Origin: Vibrio sp. CK2-1
GTDB lineage: Bacteria; Pseudomonadota; Gammaproteobacteria; Enterobacterales; Vibrionaceae
Reading direction: 5' to 3'
NCBI RefSeq assembly: GCF_021726515.1
Contig: NZ_JAKKCJ010000002.1
Span: 744,001-808,000, forward strand
DNA: 64,000 nucleotides
Positions 29,105 to 41,558 of the stretch are shown here, one piece after another. The notes beneath the pieces are model-generated. The model saw only the letters and a list, made by a program, of their open reading frames with translations, was not told the DNA's origin and made no database searches. The position numbers and the translations under genes were made by a program. Position 1 is the stretch's first letter. Each line of letters starts with the position of its first letter.

Positions 29105-29989
29105 CTACGCTTTCAAGCCTATCTTAGTACTTAGCAAATAACTTTCACCGGGCTCAAGCGTGTGGCCATCTTCAAGCGTTTCAGCATATAAAGTTGACTC
29201 TACACATACCATATTGGCATAAGCCTCATCTTTCATGTCTGTCATGCCTTGGGCAAGTTCCCACGGGTTCCAGATGACGGCAGCAGTATCACCTTGATTC
29301 TCAACGCTGATAGTACGTTGATTCTGAGGATCTGAAATACAAACTTGTTCGGTTGGGTGGGTGTAAACGCGGTCGACACCGGAAGTGATAGCTAGTGTAT
29401 CCCCACCTAAGCACATTTTTCCATCTTGTAGTTTGTCGATGTAATGCTCACCCATACCAGTGATTTGTGTGTCTAAGATATTGGCAATGTTGAAGTAGCT
29501 GTGCAGAGCACCAGAAAATGCCCATGCATGATCATCGGTATTTTTAATTTCCAGAGTAACTTTAAGTTGCTCTGATACTTCTACATCAAGAAAGGCAGCA
29601 AATTGATGAGGCCAAATCGCCAATGTTTCTTTAGAAGGACGAAGACCGAGTCTTAATATGACGCCTTGCTCATTTTCACGGTGTTCAACTAGTTCCCATT
29701 CCGATGTGCGACAAAAACCATGTGCAGGTTTAGCAATGCGAGCAAACCATGGCCAACAAACAGGAATGCCGCCACGTAGAGGGGTTTTGCCATCAAAAAC
29801 AGCATCTTCGCTAGTCCAAATCAGCTCTTCTGAATTCAGAGGTTTAAATGAAATAACATGACCACCAAACAAAGAAATTGCCGCTTCCGCTTTAGCATGT
29901 TGAATGCGGATGATTTTTGCTTGGTCTTTTTGGACTACAGTGACGCAGTCTGAGAGAGTACTGATGATAGGTAAATGGGTTAGGTTCAT
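29105..29989 (-). CDS. yeaD: D-hexose-6-phosphate mutarotase (YeaD type)
   Basis: Aldose-1-epimerase-like protein of the YeaD family, 294 residues, expected to interconvert anomers of hexose 6-phosphates. Family segments are PLRGGIPVCWPWFA, HGFCRTSEWEL, GALHSYFNIA (catalytic His) and VIWNPW. The chosen start is the ATG at 29989, with AGGA upstream; the frame is open for 36 further codons that read through repeat-like sequence and are not family-like. It follows gapA on the same strand, as in E. coli, but a terminator separates them. Confidence 0.9.
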   Translation of the reverse strand: MNLTHLPIISTLSDCVTVVQKDQAKIIRIQHAKAEAAISLFGGHVISFKPLNSEELIWTSEDAVFDGKTPLRGGIPVCWPWFARIAKPAHGFCRTSEWELVEHRENEQGVILRLGLRPSKETLAIWPHQFAAFLDVEVSEQLKVTLEIKNTDDHAWAFSGALHSYFNIANILDTQITGMGEHYIDKLQDGKMCLGGDTLAITSGVDRVYTHPTEQVCISDPQNQRTISVENQGDTAAVIWNPWELAQGMTDMKDEAYANMVCVESTLYAETLEDGHTLEPGESYLLSTKIGLKA

Positions 29990-29999
29990 GAATCTGGTC

Positions 30000-30077
30000 C
30001 TCGTAACTAGGGTTTCGTTTCTCGAATGGGCAGTTAACACAGCTCGAGATACGAGCTTTCGATATTCCGAGCAACGT
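30000..30077. repeat. Degenerate period-7 CTCG array upstream of yeaD
   Basis: Four heptads CTCGTAA, CTAGGGT, TTCGTTT, CTCGAAT (30000-30027), then more scattered CTCG/CGAG tetramers to about 30077. It lies between the gapA terminator and yeaD. Related arrays occur at 23758, 29068 and 32256. Confidence 0.6.
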
Positions 30078-30083
30078 AAAATC

Positions 30084-30113
30084 AAAAAAGGCGACACAAT
30101 GGCCGCCTTTTTT
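30084..30113 (-). terminator. Rho-independent terminator after gapA
   Basis: A 10-bp stem (AAAAAAGGCG with CGCCTTTTTT) and a 10-base loop, giving a T run on the minus strand. Confidence 0.9.
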
Positions 30114-30149
30114 ATTAGCTTATCTTCAAAAGAAGATCTTGCTTAATGC

Positions 30150-31524
<1,375 letters not shown>

Positions 31525-31908
31525 GTGAAAAAGACGGATAAAGAATGGAAAACATCCCTAACAGAAGAACAATATAGAGTCTGTCGTCTTGGGGGAACGG
31601 AAGCGCCATACTCAGGTACTTTGCTTCATAATAAAGAAACAGGCACTTATCAGTGTACTTGTTGCCAAGCCGATTTATTTGCCTCGGATGATAAATTTGA
31701 TTCTGGCTGTGGTTGGCCAAGTTTTGATAAACCTATCTCAAAAAACGCGATTAAATATTTAAAAGACAATAGTCATGGAATGATTCGAACTGAAATCCGT
31801 TGTGCGCAATGTGATAGTCATTTAGGACATGTGTTTTTAGATGGTCCTCAAGAAACAACCGGTCAGCGTTTTTGTGTGAATTCGGTATCGTTGGTTTTTA
31901 ATCGTTAA
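31525..31908 (+). CDS. msrB: Peptide methionine (R)-S-oxide reductase
   Basis: MsrB, 127 residues from the GTG at 31525, chosen because GAGG lies 5 bases before it; the earlier ATG at 31492 has no site. It repairs methionine-R-sulfoxide in proteins. The zinc cysteines are in CTCC and CAQC, and the catalytic Cys is in [20 protein letters not shown] and GHVFLDGP are conserved. It is divergent from gapA, as in E. coli, and followed by yeaC. Confidence 0.95.
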   Translation: MKKTDKEWKTSLTEEQYRVCRLGGTEAPYSGTLLHNKETGTYQCTCCQADLFASDDKFDSGCGWPSFDKPISKNAIKYLKDNSHGMIRTEIRCAQCDSHLGHVFLDGPQETTGQRFCVNSVSLVFNR

Positions 31909-31967
31909 GCTGTATTTAAGCGAAGGCACTAGATATGTTGTCGCTACAATTCGAAAGGAATAAGAAT

Positions 31968-32249
31968 ATGAATGTTGAACAGTTGCTGAATGCGATGACA
32001 CCGGAAGTGTTCGAGCGTTTAAACTATGCCATTGAAACAGGCCGCTGGTTAGACGGCTCGCCAATCACCAAAGAGCAGCGCGATTCATGTATGCAAGCGG
32101 TGATGCTATATCAATCAAAGCACAACCATGATTCCCAACATATGTCGGTCGCCGCAGGCGGTGAAGTGACGTTCAAATCGAAAGCCGAACTTAAAAAGCA
32201 GTTTTCAGAAGCGGAAGAAGATATTTTGCGAGTGAAGGTGGAGAATTAG
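31968..32249 (+). CDS. yeaC: YeaC / DUF1315 family protein
   Basis: A 93-residue protein of the YeaC family, function unknown. The conserved segment is MTPEVFERLNYAIETGRWLDG with ITKEQRDSCMQAVMLYQSKH. The start at 31968 has AAAGGAA in front; an upstream ATG at 31935 is unsupported. It lies behind msrB, as in E. coli, and is probably cotranscribed. Confidence 0.88.
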   Translation: MNVEQLLNAMTPEVFERLNYAIETGRWLDGSPITKEQRDSCMQAVMLYQSKHNHDSQHMSVAAGGEVTFKSKAELKKQFSEAEEDILRVKVEN

Positions 32250-32255
32250 TATAAG

Positions 32256-32357
32256 TTCCTAGTTTTGAAGGAGCCGGGGCTCGTTTCTCGGGCGCTTTAC
32301 TTCTCGTTGCTCGAATTATCTTTTCCGAGCAACGAGTAACGAGAACCCGAGTGACGC
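32256..32357. repeat. Period-7 CGAG array with 11-bp perfect hairpin
   Basis: Heptads such as CCGAGCA, ACGAGTA, ACGAGAA, CCCGAGT (32325-32352) mirror CTCG units upstream (32279-32313). CTCGTTGCTCG (32303-32313) and CGAGCAACGAG (32326-32336) form a perfect hairpin. It sits between convergent yeaC and ansA, where a terminator is expected, but has no T tract. Confidence 0.75.
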
Positions 32358-33371
32358 TTATAAACTCATCTCACCACGCAATACTTGCTTCATCTGAGAT
32401 TTAATTTCTTCGTAGCTTAGTTCTTTACTCAGTAGGTAGTGTAGTTTCGCTAGAGCTGCTTCATGTGTCATGTCATAACCACTAATCACACCTGCTTCCG
32501 CTAAAGATACACCAGTCGCGTAACCATCCATATTTACTTTGCCAGTTAAACACTGAGTTAGGTTCACGACTATCACACCACGCTCTGATGCTTCTTTTAG
32601 ATGACCGAGCATTTCTTTGTTTTGTGGAGCGTTGCCCACACCGAAGGTTAATAAGATCATCGCATTAACAGGTTGACGCAACGTGTTGCGAATCACTTCA
32701 TGCGAGATCCCAGGGTACATGGTGATCACGCCAATCGGCTGTGGCGTGATGGTGTGCACTCTAAATTCACCTTCTGGTTTTTTATCAATTAAGTCTGGAT
32801 TACTGACTTGAATGTTGATCCCTGCCTCAAGCAAATGCGGCATATTCGGTGATGTGAAAGCATTAAAGCCATCAGCACGCGATTTAGTACTGCGGTTACC
32901 GCGCATCAACTGGTTATTAAAGAATAACGTCACTTCATTGATTGGGTAGTTTGCCGCAATGTGCAGGGCATTTAATAAGTTGGCTTGGCCATCTGAACGC
33001 AGCTCTGCTAATGGAATTTGAGAGCCGGTGACAATGACTGGCTTGCCAAGGTTTTCAAACATGAAAGATAAAGCCGAAGCCGTGTATGCCATGGTATCGG
33101 TGCCGTGCAGAATCACGAAACCATCGTATTTGTCATAGTTGGCTTTAATGTCATCAGCGATATGTTGCCAGTCATTTGGCGTCATATCCGAAGAATCCAT
33201 TAGTGGAGAATATTCATGTACGGTGAAAAGCGGCATTTCTTCGCGGTGGAACTCTGGCATGGCTTGTAGCTGTTGAGTCATAAAGCCATCGGCAGGAATA
33301 TAGCCATGAGAAGAACGCTTCATGCCGATTGTGCCGCCAGTGTAGGCGATGTAGATATGTTTTCTAGTCAT
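32358..33371 (-). CDS. ansA: L-asparaginase I (cytoplasmic)
   Basis: AnsA, 337 residues, hydrolyses asparagine to aspartate. The first catalytic Thr is in IAYTGGTIGM, the second with Asp and Lys in ILHGTDTMAYTASAL. No signal peptide, so it is the cytoplasmic low-affinity type. The start MTRKHIYIAYTGG at 33371 matches family length; upstream codons to 33428 are not family-like. It follows sppA on the same strand, as in enterobacteria, after a terminator. Confidence 0.95.
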   Translation of the reverse strand: MTRKHIYIAYTGGTIGMKRSSHGYIPADGFMTQQLQAMPEFHREEMPLFTVHEYSPLMDSSDMTPNDWQHIADDIKANYDKYDGFVILHGTDTMAYTASALSFMFENLGKPVIVTGSQIPLAELRSDGQANLLNALHIAANYPINEVTLFFNNQLMRGNRSTKSRADGFNAFTSPNMPHLLEAGINIQVSNPDLIDKKPEGEFRVHTITPQPIGVITMYPGISHEVIRNTLRQPVNAMILLTFGVGNAPQNKEMLGHLKEASERGVIVVNLTQCLTGKVNMDGYATGVSLAEAGVISGYDMTHEAALAKLHYLLSKELSYEEIKSQMKQVLRGEMSL

Positions 33372-33429
33372 AATTTTAGGGTATCGTTTGTAGGAACAGA
33401 CAGGTGGCGGATTATAGCGATAATTCACT

Positions 33430-33447
33430 GCATACCCAAGCGACTTC
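33430..33447 (+). repeat. Terminus-type repeat fragment
   Basis: GCATACCCAAGCGACTTC is a short relative of the element ends at 54550-54816, between ansA and sppA. Confidence 0.5.
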
Positions 33448-33486
33448 CATTGGTCGAGAATTAGAAATTGTATATAGAGAAATGAA

Positions 33487-33515
33487 AAAACCAGCGATAG
33501 GTCATCGCTGGTTTT
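33487..33515 (-). terminator. Rho-independent terminator after sppA
   Basis: A perfect 12-bp stem AAAACCAGCGAT/ATCGCTGGTTTT with a 5-base loop and a T run on the minus strand. Confidence 0.9.
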
Positions 33516-33540
33516 GGGTTGATGAGTACTTTAAAAGTCG

Positions 33541-35400
33541 TTAGTTAGCTTGGCAAGTTAAACAAAACGAATAGTAACCTTTCGGATCGTTTAAGCTATT
33601 TAGCAGGTCAGCACTTTGCGCCATTTGTGCTGCCGCTGGTTTGAGTGAATCTGGCAGCCATTTGTTTAATGGGTTACCAATTGATGCATCCATTGAGCTA
33701 AACAGATCTTGCAACATTTGCTGTGTTGGCGTTAGAGGCTTATCTATCCAAGTTAATTTATAGCTATCAATCTTCGCCAGTTTTGCGGCTTCATTAATGG
33801 CATCATCAAAATCGCCCATTTGATCGACTAAGCCACGTTTCATCGCATCTTGCCCAGTCCATACTCGGCCTTGAGCAATTTTATCGACATCGGCAACTTT
33901 AATACCGCGGTTCTTACCAACGAGTGAAATAAAGCGATGGTAACCATGTTCAATTCCCATTTGCATGGCTTCAGAAGCGCCTTTCGATAAACCATTGGTC
34001 AGGCCAACACCAGAGAATGGACTCGTGCCGATACCATCTGTATTGACGCCAAGTTTACTTAAGCCTTTTTCAAAGGTAGTGATAATGCCAAAAATACCAA
34101 TGGAACCGGTAAGGGTAGTTGGCTGGGCAATGATTTTATCTGCGCTCATTGAGATCCAGTAACCGCCAGAAGCTGCAAGGCTAGACATAGAAACCACAAC
34201 CGGTTTACCCGCTTGCTTTAACGCTTCAATTTCATTACGAATAATCTCAGAGGCAAAGGCGCTACCACCTGGGCTGTCTACACGTAATACAACCGCTTTA
34301 ATATTGTCGTCTAGGCGAGCTTGTCGTAATAGGCGCGCCATGGAATCTCCACCAACACTACCTTTAGGTTGGTCGCCATCTAAAATCGTGCCGCTTGCGA
34401 CCACGACTGCCACTTTATCAGCGGTAGTGACGATAGGCTGTGTGACTTTTTCTTTATAGCGATAATAGCTAATGCCGTTATAGCCATTTTTCTCTGTGCC
34501 ACCGAATTTAGAACGCATGAAGCTCATCGCTTGTTGGCGAGTCATCAATTGATCGACTAAGCCGACTTGTTTCGATAGTTTCGCTAAATCGCCATCAACA
34601 CTTTTCATCTTCGCCAAAAACTCATCCATGCTTGGAGTTATAGCTTTAGCATCGATTTTTCTATTGTGCGAAACATCATCAATATAAGCCCCCCATAATT
34701 GGGTTAACCATGCAGTTGCTGATTCTTTGGCTGCCGGTGACATATCATTACGAATGAAAGGTTCTACCGCCGATTTGTAAGTCCCTACGCGGAAAACATG
34801 GGTGGTGACATCCAGCTTTTCTAATAGATCTTTATAATAAAGCGTATAAGCGCCATAGCCTTTAAGAAGAACCGCACCGTCTGGAGAAAGGAACACTTTA
34901 TCGGCATAGCTCGCTAGGTAGTACTGGCTTTGATTGTAAAAGTCACCATAAGCATAAATAGGCTTGCCAGTTGCTTTAAATTCGCTAATCGCTTTGGCGA
35001 TGTACCTAAGCTTGGTGAGATTGGTTTCTGGCATTTGTTTTAGGTTCAGCACTAAGCCAGGCACAGAATTGTCCGCAGCAGCAAAGCGAATGGTTGAAAC
35101 GATATCGTAGAGTACGTTCTCTTTCGGTAGGTCTTTATCAAACAAAGTGCCCGATAAGGAATCAAAAGGGTTAACGTAAGAACGTTGTTCGACAATCGGC
35201 CCTTCTAAATTGAGCACCAATGCCTCTTTTTTAGGCGTGTCTGCTTGCTCTGAAGTTGGATCTTGTTGTGGGAAAAAAGAGAAGTAGGCAAGAACCAAAA
35301 CACCAATAAATAAAAGGTTGAGTAAGGCGACACGTAGGAAGGAGATAAACTTCCATAAGCCTTTAAAGATCGCCGCAATAAAGCAAAATAGTTTTTTCAT
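33541..35400 (-). CDS. sppA: Signal peptide peptidase SppA (67 kDa type)
   Basis: A 619-residue inner-membrane serine-lysine protease that degrades released signal peptides. One amino-terminal membrane anchor (about residues 24-44) is followed by two tandem peptidase domains. The catalytic Lys is residue 209 in VGTYKSAVEPF and the Ser is residue 411 in LAASGGYWIS, matching the Lys209/Ser409 pair of E. coli. RVDSPGGSAFASE is also present. The long tandem form is typical of gamma-proteobacteria. Confidence 0.95.
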   Translation of the reverse strand: MKKLFCFIAAIFKGLWKFISFLRVALLNLLFIGVLVLAYFSFFPQQDPTSEQADTPKKEALVLNLEGPIVEQRSYVNPFDSLSGTLFDKDLPKENVLYDIVSTIRFAAADNSVPGLVLNLKQMPETNLTKLRYIAKAISEFKATGKPIYAYGDFYNQSQYYLASYADKVFLSPDGAVLLKGYGAYTLYYKDLLEKLDVTTHVFRVGTYKSAVEPFIRNDMSPAAKESATAWLTQLWGAYIDDVSHNRKIDAKAITPSMDEFLAKMKSVDGDLAKLSKQVGLVDQLMTRQQAMSFMRSKFGGTEKNGYNGISYYRYKEKVTQPIVTTADKVAVVVASGTILDGDQPKGSVGGDSMARLLRQARLDDNIKAVVLRVDSPGGSAFASEIIRNEIEALKQAGKPVVVSMSSLAASGGYWISMSADKIIAQPTTLTGSIGIFGIITTFEKGLSKLGVNTDGIGTSPFSGVGLTNGLSKGASEAMQMGIEHGYHRFISLVGKNRGIKVADVDKIAQGRVWTGQDAMKRGLVDQMGDFDDAINEAAKLAKIDSYKLTWIDKPLTPTQQMLQDLFSSMDASIGNPLNKWLPDSLKPAAAQMAQSADLLNSLNDPKGYYSFCLTCQAN

Positions 35401-37674
<2,274 letters not shown>

Positions 37675-37707
37675 TTTAGTTTTTCTGCCTACATGAATTG
37701 TTGAAAT

Positions 37708-37760
37708 TGTAATGAGAATCATAGCCAAGTCATGACGATTTGATTATGATTCTCATTCTT
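37708..37760. promoter_or_regulatory. Inverted pair of Fur-like boxes
   Basis: AATGAGAATCAT (37711-37722) and its exact complement ATGATTCTCATT (37746-37757) form a 12-bp inverted repeat. Read with flanks, the second box (37742-37760) matches the Fur consensus at about 15 of 19 positions and contains a TATGAT -10 (37745-37750); the first matches about 12. An RNA hairpin for fadH termination is the alternative. Confidence 0.55.
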
Positions 37761-37783
37761 TATATCAAGCCGTAGGGATAGTT

Positions 37784-38332
37784 ATGCAAGCATTGGATTT
37801 ATTATTAGAGCGCCGTTCAATTGCTAATCTCGTAGAACCAGCACCGGAAGGGAAAGCGTTAGAAAACATTATTAAAGCAGGGCTGAGAGCGCCGGATCAT
37901 GGCAACCTGACACCTTGGCGTTTTGTGATTGCTCAAGGTGAAGGTTTACGTAAATTAGCCGATATTCTGGTTCATGCTGCTGAAGTGAATCAAAGCTCTG
38001 ATGCGGTGATTGAAAAATTAAAGAAAGCGCCATTTCGTGCACCTATGGTGATCACTGTGATCGCTAAAGTGAAAGAGCATGAAAAAGTGCCAGCGTTAGA
38101 ACAATATTTATCGGCAGGTTGCGCTGCACAAGCAATGCAAATGGCTGCTGTTGCACAAGGCTTTCAAGGATTTTGGCGTTCGGGCGAATGGATGTTCCAC
38201 CAAGAAGTTCATCAAGCATTTGGTTTAGAAGGTGAAGATCAAATCGTTGGTTTTTTATACTTAGGTACGCCAGGTTGCTCTGCGATGAAAGTGCCAGAGC
38301 GCAACATCGGTGATTATGTTTCATACCTATAA
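37784..38332 (+). CDS. ydjA: Nitroreductase family protein (YdjA type)
   Basis: A small FMN-dependent nitroreductase-like protein, 182 residues, of the YdjA group. LLERRSIANLVEPAPEG and LRAPDHGNLTPWRFVI are the FMN phosphate and ring contacts, and GFQGFWRSGEWM is group-specific. The natural substrate is unknown. Adjacent to topB and near sppA, as ydjA-sppA in E. coli. Confidence 0.88.
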   Translation: MQALDLLLERRSIANLVEPAPEGKALENIIKAGLRAPDHGNLTPWRFVIAQGEGLRKLADILVHAAEVNQSSDAVIEKLKKAPFRAPMVITVIAKVKEHEKVPALEQYLSAGCAAQAMQMAAVAQGFQGFWRSGEWMFHQEVHQAFGLEGEDQIVGFLYLGTPGCSAMKVPERNIGDYVSYL

Positions 38333-38383
38333 ACGCACCATAGGTTAAATACTGTATAAATTAACAGTTTTTGGTTGATTTTT

Positions 38384-38418
38384 AAGGGCGACATTCGATA
38401 ATGTGGCCCTTTGTTTTT
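38384..38418 (+). terminator. Terminator between ydjA and topB
   Basis: Stem AAGGGC/GCCCTT plus ACAT/ATGT with one G-G mismatch, then a T-rich stretch, just before topB. Confidence 0.65.
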
Positions 38419-38435
38419 GGTGATACGGAAAAATT

Positions 38436-40400
38436 GTGCGTTTATTTATTGCGGAAAAACCAAGCCTAGGGCGAGCGATAGCCTCAGCGTTACCTAAACC
38501 TCATAAAAATGAGCAAGGTTATATCCGCTGCGGCAATGGTGATATTGTCACTTGGTGTATTGGTCACTTGCTCGAACAAGTTGAGCCGGATGCCTACGAT
38601 GACCGCTATAAAAAATGGAACCTTGCCGATTTACCGATAATTCCTGAACAGTGGCAACTGCGTCCTCGTGCAGCAGCTAAAAAACAACTCTCGGTTATCA
38701 AACAACTCTTTAAGCAAAAGCCAGATTTAGTCAATGCGGGCGATCCGGATCGAGAAGGGCAATTACTGGTGGATGAAGTAATTGACTACCTCAAAGCCAG
38801 CAAAGCACAAAAACAAACCGCGCAACGCTTATTGGTTAATGATTTGAACTTACCCGCGGTAAAACGCGCATTAACTCAAATGCGTTCTAACCAAGAATTC
38901 ATTCCACTTTCCATTTCTGCTTTGGCGCGCTCTCGTGCCGATTGGCTATATGGCATGAATATGTCTCGCGCTTATACCTTACTTGGGCAAAAAGCCGGCT
39001 ATCAAGGCGTATTATCGGTTGGTCGAGTACAAACGCCAGTCTTGGGTTTAGTAGTGCGTCGAGATGAAGAAATTGAGAATTTTATTCCACGAGATTATTT
39101 CTCTCTGCATGCTTTAATTCCATATCAAAATGGAGCAGATTCATTTGATATTCGCGCCAAGTGGAAGCCAAGTGAAGCAATTAAACCTTGGCAAGATGAA
39201 GAAGGCCGAGTGCTTAATCGTAAGTTGGTCGAAAATGTTGCTGAGCGAATAAAAGGTCAGCCAGCAACCGTAAAAAACTCCGAGCAAAAACAAACCAAAC
39301 AAGCGCCTCCTTTGCCTTATTCGTTATCCGCATTGCAAATAGATGCCGCTCGTCGCTTTCAAATGAGTGCTCAAGATGTCTTGAATGTATGTCAGTCTTT
39401 GTATGAAAAGCACAAACTGATCACGTATCCACGTTCAGATAGCCGATACTTACCGAAAGAGCATTTCGCGCAAGCTCCGGCGGTAACAGCTGCGATTAGT
39501 CAAAATGATAAGCAGTTGGCAAGTGCCGTTGATAATGCGGATTTAACCCTAAAATCTAAAGCATGGAATGACAGTAAAGTGGATGCTCACCACGCGATTA
39601 TTCCGACACCGAAAAAGATGTCGAGCAATGGTTTATCCGGGCATGAAGCGAAAATCTACCAATTGATCGCAAGGCAATATTTAATGCAGTTTTATCCTGC
39701 TGCCGTCTATGCTGAATCAAAACTAGAGTTTGATATTGCTGGTGGTTTATTTATCGCAAAAGGTCGAGTACTCGTCTCCGCAGGCTGGAAAAGCCTACTG
39801 CCCGCGGGGAAAGCTGCTCAAGTTGAAGAGGATGAGGCCGACCTTGTACCTGCATTACAACAAGGTGAAGTACTCACTTGTCGTGAAGGTGAAATAAAAG
39901 ATCATAAAACCGAGCCGCCTCGTCATTTCACCGAATCCACATTACTACAAGCAATGACTGGAATAGCGCGCTTTGTCGCGGATAAAAACTTAAAGAAAAT
40001 ACTGCGTGAAACGGATGGCCTAGGAACGGAAGCCACACGAGCTGGCATATTAGATACCTTATTTAAAAGGCAGTTGTTAGTACGTCAAGGGCGAAATATT
40101 CTAAGCAGTGAGGCGGGTAGAGGGTTAATCCATGCTTTGCCATCAGAGTCGACTTATCCTGATATGACCGCTCATTGGGAGCACCAACTCCAAGCGATGG
40201 CTGAAAAACAGCAACCTTATGCGCCTTTTATGCAAAGTTTAGAGCAGCAGATCAGCACGATTATCAATAAAGTTCAAAACTCTGGCGTGCCATCTTCATT
40301 GCGAGATCTACCACAAGTCGAGCGGAAACCATTTAAAAAGCGTAGTTTTAGAAAATCACCCACCAAGAAAACGGCTTCGAAAAAGCCAAGCGGGAAGTAA
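38436..40400 (+). CDS. topB: DNA topoisomerase III
   Basis: TopB, 654 residues, a type IA topoisomerase that decatenates replicated DNA. Toprim motif FIAEKPSLGRAIA is at the amino terminus with DPDREGQLLVDE near residue 103. The active-site Tyr is in ITYPRSDSRYL. The tail is Lys/Arg/Ser-rich. The start is a GTG with GGAA in front. Length equals the E. coli enzyme. Confidence 0.96.
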   Translation: MRLFIAEKPSLGRAIASALPKPHKNEQGYIRCGNGDIVTWCIGHLLEQVEPDAYDDRYKKWNLADLPIIPEQWQLRPRAAAKKQLSVIKQLFKQKPDLVNAGDPDREGQLLVDEVIDYLKASKAQKQTAQRLLVNDLNLPAVKRALTQMRSNQEFIPLSISALARSRADWLYGMNMSRAYTLLGQKAGYQGVLSVGRVQTPVLGLVVRRDEEIENFIPRDYFSLHALIPYQNGADSFDIRAKWKPSEAIKPWQDEEGRVLNRKLVENVAERIKGQPATVKNSEQKQTKQAPPLPYSLSALQIDAARRFQMSAQDVLNVCQSLYEKHKLITYPRSDSRYLPKEHFAQAPAVTAAISQNDKQLASAVDNADLTLKSKAWNDSKVDAHHAIIPTPKKMSSNGLSGHEAKIYQLIARQYLMQFYPAAVYAESKLEFDIAGGLFIAKGRVLVSAGWKSLLPAGKAAQVEEDEADLVPALQQGEVLTCREGEIKDHKTEPPRHFTESTLLQAMTGIARFVADKNLKKILRETDGLGTEATRAGILDTLFKRQLLVRQGRNILSSEAGRGLIHALPSESTYPDMTAHWEHQLQAMAEKQQPYAPFMQSLEQQISTIINKVQNSGVPSSLRDLPQVERKPFKKRSFRKSPTKKTASKKPSGK

Positions 40401-40470
40401 AGCGTTCTGATATAACTATTATTAGTAATGGTTGGTATTAAATGATTGAGCATAAGTAACAAGGATGGAT

Positions 40471-41451
40471 ATGAGTATTATTTTAGAATGCATTCGCACC
40501 GTTGGACGTGGAGAACGCGGTCGAAAACCACTTTCAGAGCAACAAGCTTTTGAGGTGATGGATGCATATTTAACCAGTAAGGAAACTGGCGATGATTCGG
40601 TAGGTGATGATCAAATGGCAATGCTATTGATGTTGATCCGTGTGCAAAATGAAACCAATGAAGAAATTGCCGGTTTCGTGAAAGCGTTTCAATCACGCAT
40701 GCCATCGTTAGGCGCTGATATTGACTGGCCTTGCTATGCTGGTAAACGTAAAAACGAAGAAGGCACAGGCTTACCTTGGCATGGCTTAGCAGCGAAGATA
40801 TTGTCGCTTAACGGTTATAAAGTCTTGTTACATGGCTACAAGGATGATGCAAGTGGCCGTATACATATTCAAGATTACTTATCTCAATTAGACATTTCTC
40901 AGGCTAATGATCTTGAGCAAGCTCAATCCTTTCTACAACGAAATAATATTACCTATCTTTCATTAGATACCTTTGCACCGATTGCGAAATCCATGATGAG
41001 TTGGAAAAACCGTTATGGTTTGCGTACACCAATTAATACCGTCGTTCGTGCGTTAAATCCGGGTGCTGCACGTATTGGTGTCAGAGGCAGTTTTCATCCA
41101 GGCTTTCAACAATTGCATGCTGAAATCGATCAGCAAATTGATCGTAAAAGTTTATCGGTAGTCTCTTATAAAGGCCAAAATGGTGAATCTGAATATAACC
41201 CTAAGGTTAGTCAAACTGTATGGCTTAGTGATGAAAAGGGGGTGAGTGAACATTATTGGTCTGCTAATGTGAACAATGACTTGCCGCTATTACAGAATAA
41301 CCCGTTTGATGTGTCAGAGCACAATATGCTCCAACTAATGAGCCACGCTGTAGTGACTAGTATGACAGCCGCGTTATTTGCAGAAAACAAAGACTATACA
41401 TCAGCTTATGCGACTGCTTGTCGTTTCTGGCAGTCATATTGTGAAAATTAA
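40471..41451 (+). CDS. ybiB: YbiB family protein (TrpD-like)
   Basis: A 326-residue protein of the glycosyltransferase family 3 / anthranilate phosphoribosyltransferase fold, YbiB branch. E. coli YbiB binds nucleic acid and is LexA-linked, and lacks known transferase activity. GERGRKPLSEQQAFEVMDAYL and LLMLIRVQNETNEEIAGFVKAF show the family, while the TrpD phosphoribosyl-binding motif is replaced. Start at 40471 (MSIILECIRT), 5 bases after AAGGA; an ATG at 40465 touches that site. It follows topB. Confidence 0.85.
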   Translation: MSIILECIRTVGRGERGRKPLSEQQAFEVMDAYLTSKETGDDSVGDDQMAMLLMLIRVQNETNEEIAGFVKAFQSRMPSLGADIDWPCYAGKRKNEEGTGLPWHGLAAKILSLNGYKVLLHGYKDDASGRIHIQDYLSQLDISQANDLEQAQSFLQRNNITYLSLDTFAPIAKSMMSWKNRYGLRTPINTVVRALNPGAARIGVRGSFHPGFQQLHAEIDQQIDRKSLSVVSYKGQNGESEYNPKVSQTVWLSDEKGVSEHYWSANVNNDLPLLQNNPFDVSEHNMLQLMSHAVVTSMTAALFAENKDYTSAYATACRFWQSYCEN

Positions 41452-41558
41452 CGCTTTGTTGTAAAGGTTTGTCAGTTTGCTCGGCATCGGCGATTAATTA
41501 TTGAATAATCGTCGAATGCTTATTCAAACTTTAATGTAAAAGACCCTATTCAATACTT

